Below are positions 1-6,000 of a DNA stretch of 6,383 nt, piece by piece. Origin of the DNA: an uncultured Lachnospiraceae bacterium (GTDB taxonomy: Bacteria > Bacillota_A > Clostridia > Lachnospirales > Lachnospiraceae); assembly GCA_910587905.1 (NCBI GenBank), contig CAJUOF010000027.1, forward strand, positions 1 to 6,383, read 5' to 3'. The position numbers were made by a program, and so were the translations under genes. The notes beneath the pieces were generated by a model, which did no database searches, was not told the origin of the DNA, and worked only from the letters and a program-made list of their open reading frames with translations. The stretch's first letter is position 1; the number at the start of each line of letters is the position of its first letter.

Positions 1-19
1 CACGACGCTCTTCCGATCT
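1..19. other. Residual Illumina sequencing adapter at contig end (artefact)
   Basis: The first 19 bases, CACGACGCTCTTCCGATCT, match exactly the 3' end of the Illumina TruSeq universal/read-1 adapter, including the terminal T used in T/A ligation. A match of this length by chance is negligible. The insert therefore begins at about base 20. Read on the minus strand, the adapter keeps the neighbouring reading frame open and would add the false residues I-G-R-A-S to the truncated protein. This stretch should be trimmed and never translated. Confidence 0.97.
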
Positions 20-653
20 CAGCCATGGGAACCGCCTCCTCCGCAAAGGTTTCCGTCTCCCGGATATCCTCTCCCTTTTGTCCTCTCTTTTCCACATCTT
101 CTTCCGGAGTGGTCGTCTCTCCCTGCAAGACGTTCTCCTCCTGTATCTTCTCTTCTTCCTGAGAGCGTTCCTCTTCCTCCGCCACTTCTCCCGGCGCAGC
201 CTCCCCCTCCTGCACCGCCTCTGCCACTGTCCCGGTATAAACCGCCGTCGCTTTCCACTCAACGGGGACTTCCCTGTCCCGGTCCACATTGGCGGCATAC
301 CGGCACACGGCCTCGTAAGCCAAAGGCAATCCGGACGGCGTCTCCTCGGTGACGTGATACTCCACCTCAATCAATTCCAGCATCTTTCCATCCCTGGTAA
401 TCTCCTTCTGAAGCCGCTCAATATCATTGTCCTCCACAGCATAGCTGACATATTCTTCCAACACCTGCTGATCTCTCCAGAGCTCTTTCTTTGACACCTG
501 AAGTTCAATGCTGCTCTCATCCAGCACATAGGTGACTCCGTCACGGGTGACGGTCTTGGGGACCTGTCCGGCATCCTCCTTTGTCAGGATAAATTCTTCC
601 TCAATGGTCCGCTCTTCTTCTAATCGTTCTGTCACATTCCAAACATTACTCAT
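20..653 (-). CDS. Unrecognised acidic protein, 3' end missing at contig end
   Basis: A reading frame of 211 genomic codons starts at ATG 653 and runs off the left edge without a stop. I do not recognise the family. The start is supported by AAGGGAG seven bases upstream. The frame stays open upstream to a TGA at 809-807 but contains no ATG, GTG or TTG there. No signal peptide or membrane segment is visible. Residues 1-145 look like a folded, beta-rich region with two similar segments that share T-R-D-G (residues 35-38 and 86-89), followed by an aromatic-rich stretch ending V-E-W-K-A-T-A-V-Y-T-G-T (131-142). From about 145 the sequence becomes a low-complexity Glu-rich tail of short E/Q/K runs, probably disordered. 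The D-G-x-T-Y-x-L and Y-x-A-x-A-x-Y-T-G style loosely recalls hypothetical proteins of clostridial conjugative elements, but this is a memory-based impression only. It has its own promoter and is separate from the protease unit. Length, C-terminus and function are unknown. Confidence 0.8.
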
Positions 654-660
654 TCGATTT

Positions 661-667
661 CTCCCTT
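661..667 (-). promoter_or_regulatory. Ribosome binding site for the acidic protein gene
   Basis: AAGGGAG on the minus strand lies 7 nt before ATG 653. It is the only good Shine-Dalgarno match near an ATG in this frame and fixes the start. It lies directly after three imperfect 12-nt repeats. Confidence 0.75.
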
Positions 668-671
668 CTGT

Positions 672-707
672 TTTATGAATGTCTGCGTGAATCTCTGTGC
701 GAATCTC
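672..707 (-). repeat. Three imperfect 12-nt tandem repeats just before the ribosome binding site
   Basis: On the minus strand GAGATTCGCACA (707-696), GAGATTCACGCA (695-684) and GACATTCATAAA (683-672) follow one another without gaps. Copies 1 and 2 share 9 or 10 of 12 positions depending on alignment. Copy 3 is more diverged and keeps GA-ATTC. The array ends 5 nt before the Shine-Dalgarno site. It could be a protein or RNA binding site affecting translation, or a neutral duplication. Confidence 0.5.
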
Positions 708-998
708 TACGGGATTTCTGCAAAGATTCCGGAGCTTTTCTGGTTGCTCTGTCTCACCTCGCTTCTTGCAAAAAGCTCTCCGAAAGCTCCTGGAAATTCC
801 CCCCGCTCATGAAATTGGAAATTTGTCCAAATCGAACTTGAAAAGAAGTACGCAAAATTGCTGTAGAATAAATAAACTCTGTCAAAATACAAGGATTCAA
901 AACCTGTAAGGAATCATTTGGCCGATATGGCCGGAATCTGCATTAGAATATTGCGTGAAAGAATTTCATCGGAAAACTTTTCTCAAATTGTATGACTC

Positions 999-1027
999 AT
1001 TATAGCGCAGCTTGCCCATTTTGCCAA
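999..1027 (-). promoter_or_regulatory. Strong sigma-A type promoter for the acidic protein gene
   Basis: On the minus strand the -35 element TTGGCA (1027-1022; 5 of 6 consensus positions) and a perfect -10 element TATAAT (1004-999) are separated by exactly 17 bases. Transcription would start near 992 and run leftward into the acidic protein gene after about 340 nt. The promoter lies about 20 bp beyond the terminator of the upstream protease unit, so it starts an independent transcript. Confidence 0.85.
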
Positions 1028-1046
1028 CCTCTTTTTCTCAATTTAT

Positions 1047-1090
1047 AAAAAATTTAGAAAAGGCGCAGGGCTCATGCCTTCCTGCGCCTT
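1047..1090 (-). terminator. Rho-independent terminator of the C39 peptidase-tepA unit
   Basis: On the minus strand the perfect 10-bp inverted repeat AAGGCGCAGG (1090-1081) and CCTGCGCCTT (1069-1060) encloses an 11-nt loop. It is followed by TTC, TAAA and a run of six T (1052-1047). The 5' arm lies inside the last codons of the protease gene, encoding part of its Arg-rich tail, and the TGA stop (1074-1072) is in the loop. Confidence 0.85.
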
Positions 1091-1824
1091 CTGATCATCT
1101 CCCTAAGCCTGCGAAGGGCCCGGTCAATGCCTCCCACCTGATGGATGAGTCCCATACGAACTGCATCCTCCCCCACGAGAAGTGTTCCCAGATCCTTCGT
1201 CATATCCGCCGTGTTCATCATCAACTCCTCGATCTTATCCTGTGGGGTATCGCTGTGGTCCGCGATAAAGCCTGTGATCCGGTCCTGGATCCGCTGAAAA
1301 TAGTGGTAGGTCTGCGGAGCCCCGATGGTCATTCCCGTCATCCGCACCGGATGGATCAGCATGCTGGCCGACGGCACAATAAACGAATCATCCGCCGACA
1401 CCGCCAGGGGCACGCCGATGGAATGACTGTCCCCGATCACCAGGGAAACGGTAGGCTTGCTGAGGGAGGCCACCATCTCCGCGAGCGCCAATCCGCAGGA
1501 GACATCTCCGCCCTGGGTATTAATAAGAAGGAGCACGCCCTCAATCTCTCTGCTGTCCTCGATCTGAGCCAGCTTCGGCAGTACGTGCTCATACTTGGTG
1601 GTCTTGCTGCCGGAATTTAAGTTTTCGTGGCCTTCGATCTCCCCGATAATCGATAGGAGATAGATGTCCCCACGGCCCTTCCCCTCGTCAAGCAGGACCT
1701 GTCCATATTCTTCAATCCGTTCGTCGCTTGTTTCGTTCTGTCCGGAAACAGACGAATTCCCGGCATTTTTCACCTGTGTCTTCTGTTCCATATGCCTGCC
1801 CCTCTTTCCTTTCTTCTTTCCCAT
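1072..1824 (-). CDS. tepA: TepA/YmfB-family ClpP-like serine protease
   Basis: The 250-residue product is a ClpP-fold (peptidase family S14) protein of the TepA type, close in length to Bacillus subtilis TepA (about 245 residues). After a basic, low-complexity N-terminus (1-50), the conserved core starts with a G-E-I-E-G-H segment and T-T-K-Y-E-H-V (75-81), a TepA signature. The oxyanion-type glycine loop is N-T-Q-G-G-D (102-107). The nucleophile is Ser135 in G-D-S-H-S-I-G-V-P, and the catalytic His is His158 in I-H-P-V. The likely Asp is Asp207 or Asp211 in A-D-M-T-K-D-L-G-T, so the triad appears intact. In B. subtilis, TepA has been linked to protein translocation. Its substrate is not established and no ATPase partner is encoded here. 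There is no signal peptide, so it is predicted cytosolic. ATG 1824 is chosen because AGGAGG lies 6 nt upstream. An in-frame ATG at 1872 has no Shine-Dalgarno site, and ATG 1791 (with a GAGGGG) is a possible alternative. It lies 66 nt after the C39 peptidase gene and is probably co-transcribed with it. Confidence 0.93.
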   Translation of the reverse strand: MGKKKGKRGRHMEQKTQVKNAGNSSVSGQNETSDERIEEYGQVLLDEGKGRGDIYLLSIIGEIEGHENLNSGSKTTKYEHVLPKLAQIEDSREIEGVLLLINTQGGDVSCGLALAEMVASLSKPTVSLVIGDSHSIGVPLAVSADDSFIVPSASMLIHPVRMTGMTIGAPQTYHYFQRIQDRITGFIADHSDTPQDKIEELMMNTADMTKDLGTLLVGEDAVRMGLIHQVGGIDRALRRLREMIRRRRKA

Positions 1825-1830
1825 GACCGA

Positions 1831-1836
1831 CCTCCT
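1831..1836 (-). promoter_or_regulatory. Ribosome binding site deciding the tepA start
   Basis: AGGAGG on the minus strand lies 6 nt before ATG 1824. It selects this start over the longer frame at 1872, which is preceded only by A/T-rich sequence. Confidence 0.85.
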
Positions 1837-1890
1837 GTGGTCTTTTTGTCTAGTATGGAAAGAGTCAGACATTTTTATTCACGAAGTTTT

Positions 1891-2862
1891 TCAGATGCCC
1901 TTCATCCCTTTTTTCGAATAGGCCCAGACGTTTTTGATCTGTCCCTCCACCTGCTCGTAAGGCCATCGTTTCAGGCTCCGCATCGGACTGTTGGGATCAT
2001 GGACCAGAAGATTCTCTCCCTCTCTCCCGTAAATGACAATAAAATGTCCCGTGGAAGTAAAGTCGCCCGGCTGCATACTGCAGATCAGCGGATGCCCTGC
2101 ATCCAGCTCCGCAAAAATTGTATCCCGAGAGAGCGCCGGATTTTTCCAGGAAAGGCCCAAGCGCTCCGCCCCCGAACTCATAAGTTCCCAACTGGTGCCC
2201 ACGTTTTCCAAATAATAACCATTGTCGGAAGAAAAATCTGCCATGGCCTTTGGATTCATGGACGTGTCGCCGGTCAGCCCCACATAGACCATGGAGAGAC
2301 AAACCGGACCGCATCCGCTGAGCGCCATCAGATCATCTCCATAGGTTTCATATCCCCACCGCTTATCCCACTGAATAAACAGCGGGACCTCTCCATCCTT
2401 GCACTCCCCGGACAGATCGATCTCCTCCGCAGTCCGATCCTTGTACTCTGGGTAATGGTATACAAATTCTGCCGCCTCCGGCGTATTTTCCAGAAAACTT
2501 CTCAAAAACTCCGGATATTCTCCCGGATGATTCTGCACATAGACGGTGATCTCCTCGATCGTCATGTCGTCCCCGTCGGAAACAGCGCGACCGGAGTCTC
2601 CCATGCTGCCGAGGGTAGTGACATTTCCCGAAGCCACGTTCGTCATAGGACTCCCCCCGCCCTTCTCCCCCTGCTTGACTCCGGGGGCTGTGATTCTCCC
2701 AAGCCAGAAAGAAAAGCCGCAGAGAACCGCCATAAAAGCACAGAGAAAAATCTTTGCGTTTCTCCTTCGCCTCTGTTTTTTGCGCTTCCTCTCCCGCAGC
2801 CTGGCGACGCTGTCCTGGCGTTCAAACTGCCGCTGTGCTTTTTTGGCGGTATTATAACTCAT
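1891..2862 (-). CDS. Membrane-anchored C39-like cysteine peptidase
   Basis: The 323-residue product has a very basic cytoplasmic N-terminus (about 1-36, with R/K runs at 22-34) and one hydrophobic segment at about 37-55. Next comes a low-complexity Gly/Ser/Asp linker (60-100), then a helical region with P-E-F-L-R-S-F-L-E-N-T-P-E (117-129) and F-V-Y-H-Y-P-E-Y (133-140), common before the catalytic domain in firmicute relatives. The peptidase domain covers about 158-318. Visible catalytic residues are Gln164 (I-Q-W-D-K-R-W-G), Cys184 (S-G-C-G-P-V-C), His273 (G-H-F-I-V-I-Y-G) and Asp289 (H-D-P-N), matching the Peptidase_C39_2 pattern. Topology is inferred as N-in with the peptidase outside the cell. 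C39 bacteriocin-leader peptidases sit on ABC transporters. This one has no transporter domain and no precursor gene nearby, so the substrate is unknown; a role in cell-surface protein or wall processing is speculation. ATG 2862 is chosen because AAGGAGG lies 7 nt upstream. The longer frame from 2916 would start at or before the predicted transcript start. Confidence 0.9.
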   Translation of the reverse strand: MSYNTAKKAQRQFERQDSVARLRERKRKKQRRRRNAKIFLCAFMAVLCGFSFWLGRITAPGVKQGEKGGGSPMTNVASGNVTTLGSMGDSGRAVSDGDDMTIEEITVYVQNHPGEYPEFLRSFLENTPEAAEFVYHYPEYKDRTAEEIDLSGECKDGEVPLFIQWDKRWGYETYGDDLMALSGCGPVCLSMVYVGLTGDTSMNPKAMADFSSDNGYYLENVGTSWELMSSGAERLGLSWKNPALSRDTIFAELDAGHPLICSMQPGDFTSTGHFIVIYGREGENLLVHDPNSPMRSLKRWPYEQVEGQIKNVWAYSKKGMKGI

Positions 2863-2869
2863 ATGGCGG

Positions 2870-2876
2870 CCTCCTT
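2870..2876 (-). promoter_or_regulatory. Ribosome binding site deciding the C39 peptidase start
   Basis: AAGGAGG on the minus strand is 7 nt before ATG 2862, an ideal Shine-Dalgarno arrangement. It argues against the in-frame ATG at 2916, which would add 18 residues. Confidence 0.88.
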
Positions 2877-2924
2877 CGTGTTTTCCATGCAATCTGATCC
2901 GGTACAAAATTTTCACATATCATG

Positions 2925-2953
2925 ATTATATCAGAGAAATCTTGCCTAACCAT
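2925..2953 (-). promoter_or_regulatory. Extended -10 promoter of the C39 peptidase-tepA unit
   Basis: On the minus strand a perfect TATAAT (2930-2925) is preceded by TGA, giving the extended -10 motif TGnTATAAT. The hexamer 17 bases upstream, ATGGTT (2953-2948), is a poor -35, which is typical of extended -10 promoters. The start would be near 2918, giving a leader of about 55 nt to ATG 2862. This lets the two protease genes be transcribed independently of addA. Confidence 0.7.
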
Positions 2954-2974
2954 GAATCGAATATGAAGATTTTC

Positions 2975-3012
2975 GAAAAAATGAAAATAATTTGTATAGT
3001 TCCAGATACAAA
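2975..3012 (-). terminator. Weak candidate terminator or attenuator after addA
   Basis: On the minus strand, 15 nt after the addA stop, TTTGTAT (3012-3006) and ATACAAA (2997-2991) form a 7-bp stem with an 8-nt loop. A T-rich tract including TTTTTT follows. The stem has a single G-C pair, so it would terminate poorly. Read-through from addA into the peptidase gene is plausible. Confidence 0.3.
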
Positions 3013-3027
3013 AACTGCCGAACCCTT

Positions 3028-6000
3028 TCACACGGGAATCGCCTCCTCCAGGGAAAAGGAATAGATATAGCGCTCCCTCACCTGCTTTCCTGTGCTCATC
3101 TCCAGCGCCGCCTGATAAAAGTCGAGCTGTGTCCGGTAACGCTCCACAAGATTTTTTCTCGCCGTCTCCTTGTCAGACTGGTCCAATCGGTCCGTCTTAT
3201 AATCCACCAGGACCAGTGCTCCCTCCTCCTCGAACCAGGCATCGATGACTCCCTGCACCAGCATCATTTCCTCCGCCAGAGAGCCTTCCCCGTACTCTGC
3301 CCGGATCTTCTTTGCCGGAAGGCCCATAACAAACTGCTGCTCCTTTTTTAGGTCTCCTGCCCCGGCCATCCGCCGTCCGAGAGGGGAGGCGAGAAACCGC
3401 CAGATCCGCCCAAGATTGAGGGTTCGCTCCGTATCCTTCGGCAAAAGTCCCTCCCGTTCCAGCTCTTTCACCGCAAGGCGCACGGCCTGTGCGGTGGGTT
3501 CTGTCTGAAAAGGCAAGAGCTCCAAAAGCCTGTGATAGGCCGTTCCTCTGACTGCTCCGGAAAGAGGCTCCTCCGATTCCAGAAAGCGCGGACCTCGCAC
3601 TTTTGCCTCCTCTGAAAACAGTTGTTCCTCCGCCTCATCCATCCCCTCTTTTTTGAGCTCTGAAACACTGAACTTTCTGGGTGCCGTCACTGCCGCCTCG
3701 TGGGAATATCGATAGGAGAGGCTGGCCTTAAGCCGCCCCATAAGGGCCTCATTCCCTGCCTCCCCTGCCTGAGGAAGTTCCCCTCTGAGATATTTTCCAG
3801 CAGCCTGTCTGAAAACCTCCCCCTTTATCAGCTCCTCCACCGTCGCCAGGCCGACATGCACAGGGACCTCCCTCGCATACAGCGGATGGAACACCGGTGG
3901 GGTGATTCCCCGGTCCGACAAGATCTCGCCGTAGGCCCGGTTTCTCACCAGAGCCATCAAAATCCAGTCCAGATAAGAGCCTGCGGAGAAAACTGCGCCA
4001 TAGGGAAGTGCCTCCTCCTCGGAAAGGCGAAGGCTGTTCCATTTGGTCAGTTTTGTTTCCAGAGAGCGGTCCGCACCTGTGATGATCAGTTTTTCCTCCG
4101 CCCTGGTGAGGGCCACATAGAGGACCCTGAGTTCCTCGCCGAGCATCTCCATGCGAAGTCTTCGCTGAAACACCTTCTTGGGAAGGGTCGCCGCTTTCAC
4201 CCGCCTTTCCACATCCACGAAATCTGCCGCAAGCCCAAGCTCCGGGTGGAAAAGAATTTTCCGGTTCATGTCCTGCCTGTTGAAGGGCTTCCCCGCCCCG
4301 GAGAGAATGACAATGGGATACTCAAGTCCCTTACTCTTATGGATGCTGGTGATGCGGACCACATTCTCCTCCCCCCCCGACAAAGCCGCATCCCCAAAAT
4401 CCACAGAATATTTTTGGAGCTTCTCAATATATCGGACAAACTGAAATACACCCTGATAGCTGGTATTCTCATAATCCACCGCCCGCTTGATCAGCATTTC
4501 CATGTTCTTCTTGCGGATGCTTCCCCCAGGCATGGCCGCCAGCACAAAGCCGTAGCCTGTCTTCTCCAGGATGTACCGCAAGAGCTCATGAAGCCGCAGA
4601 TAGACGGCCTTTTCCCGAAAATCGGAAAGCATGGAAAGAAACCGGCCTGATTTTTGTGCAAGCGCCTCTTCAGCGCTCCCCGCCATCTCCTCGTTCCCCT
4701 GCCGTGCGTAAGTCTGCAGAGCTCCGTAAAGACCCCGAATCTGTCGCGGCAGAGCCTCCTGCCCGGCCTCTGCCGTCAAAACAGCCAGTTCCTCCGAGGA
4801 GAAGTTACCCATGGGCGACGTCATGACCGCCGCCAGGGGGACATCCTGCATGGGATTGTCAATGACCCGCAGAAGGTTTAGCATGCAGCGGATCTCCCTG
4901 GCTGTAAAGTATCCCGTCCTGGTCTGAGCCACGGCCGGTATTCCTGCCTCCATGAGCACATCCGTAAACACCTCCGCCCAGCCGCTTATGGTCCGAAGCA
5001 GGATGACGATGTCACCGTAACGGGCCGTTCGGTATTCTCCCGTCTCCTTGTCCAACACCTGAAATCCGCTTTCCGGCGAGACCAGACCCTTGATCCGCTC
5101 TGCCACCGCCCGCGCCTCCAGCTCCTTTGCCTGATATTCCCGAAATTCCTCCTCCGTCTCCGAGGCTTTTCCCGGATCCAGAAGGAGAAGTTCCGTCTGA
5201 GGGCTGCCATTTTCCGACTGAGTTTCCGACATATTCCCCTTCGGAAACTGTCTTCCGGGAATCAGAGCCGCATCCTCATCGTAGGAAATCCCTCCCAGCT
5301 TCCGGTCCATCAACTGGCCGAACAGAAAATTGGCCGTCTGGAGCACCGCCTCCCGGCTCCGGAAATTGCGGTGAAGGTCAATTTTCTGATAGGCGCCGTC
5401 CTCCTTGGTATAGGAAGCATATTTCTCCATGAAAAGCTCCGGCCTGGCCTGGCGGAATTTGTAAATGCTCTGCTTGACGTCGCCCACCATAAACACATTG
5501 GGATGTCCTTCCCGCTCTTTGGATACACTGTTTAAAATGGCCTCCTGAATCCAATTGCTGTCCTGGTATTCGTCGATCATGATCTCATGAAAGCTCTGAC
5601 TGAGCTCCACGGCTGTCTCTGAGGGAAGGAAGCCGCCGTCCCCGGAGGGCTTTGTCAAAATCCGGAGGGCAAAATGGGCCACATCGTTAAAATCCACGAT
5701 GTTCTTTTCCCGTTTGGCCTCCCCAAATGCCTGACCGAAGGCGAGCGCCAGCCTGATTAACTCTCCCAAGGGTTCCTTCACCTTCTGAACGTCGGAACAG
5801 ACCTGGGAGATGGGACCCAGATAAAACGCCTCAGCCATAGCGGACACCTCTTTTTTCATGGTATCCCTCAGGGAAGAGAGAAACTCCTTTCTCTCTTCGT
5901 CCAGGAGCGCCTTCTTGCTGATCCTCGGTTTTCTCACAAAAGAATTCTTCGCGCCCTCCAGATATTTGCCTGCCTCCCGGTAGCTTTCCGCCTCCAACAG

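Larger units (their letters stand above)
654..991 (-). other. Long untranslated leader of the acidic protein gene (about 340 nt, no supported gene)
   Basis: The interval between the promoter at 1027-999 and ATG 653 contains no supported gene on either strand. Seen here are a small GGCC-5-GGCC hairpin at 921-933, a TTGACA hexamer (885-880) with no acceptable -10 behind it, and two competing hairpin arms (783-790 and 771-778) that can each pair with 731-739. There is also an 18-codon open frame (810-754) without a Shine-Dalgarno site, and the 12-nt repeats near the start codon. I do not recognise any known riboswitch or T-box consensus. The length is unusual for a bacterial 5' UTR and suggests post-initiation control, but no mechanism is shown. 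Confidence 0.5.

Noticed and set aside
78..494. 138-codon plus-strand frame opposite the acidic protein gene
   Set aside because: It is the antisense shadow of a frame with a Shine-Dalgarno site and promoter. Its Leu/Phe/Arg-rich product reflects the complement of Glu/Lys codons, and it has no ribosome binding site.
654..806. Upstream in-frame extension of the acidic protein (51 open codons)
   Set aside because: The extension contains no ATG, GTG or TTG, and the Shine-Dalgarno site fits ATG 653. It is open by chance or, less likely, uses a non-standard start.
857..885. Second promoter starting from TTGACA at 885-880 on the minus strand
   Set aside because: The -35 is perfect, but the hexamers at 16-18 base spacing (for example AGCAAT) are poor -10 elements. 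The promoter at 1027-999 is much better.
707..892. 61-codon minus-strand frame in the leader (ATG 892)
   Set aside because: No Shine-Dalgarno site precedes it, the composition is not protein-like, and it overlaps the stronger signals of the leader in another frame.
654..1071. CRISPR array, tRNA or known riboswitch in the largest gene-free stretch
   Set aside because: No regularly spaced repeats, cloverleaf, T-box sequence or familiar aptamer consensus was visible on either strand. A covariance-model scan was not possible here.
1792..2925. 377-codon plus-strand frame opposite the C39 peptidase
   Set aside because: The minus-strand frame carries a complete set of C39 catalytic motifs and a perfect ribosome binding site. 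The plus-strand product has no recognisable domain and crosses the promoter and gene boundary.
2970..2979. Ten-base palindrome TTTTCGAAAA upstream of the C39 promoter
   Set aside because: It is short and AT-rich, and such palindromes are frequent in intergenic DNA. There is not enough to call an operator.
3700..4650. 316-codon plus-strand frame inside addA
   Set aside because: It lies wholly opposite AddA residues that include helicase motifs V and VI. It is an overlap produced by GC-rich codon bias.
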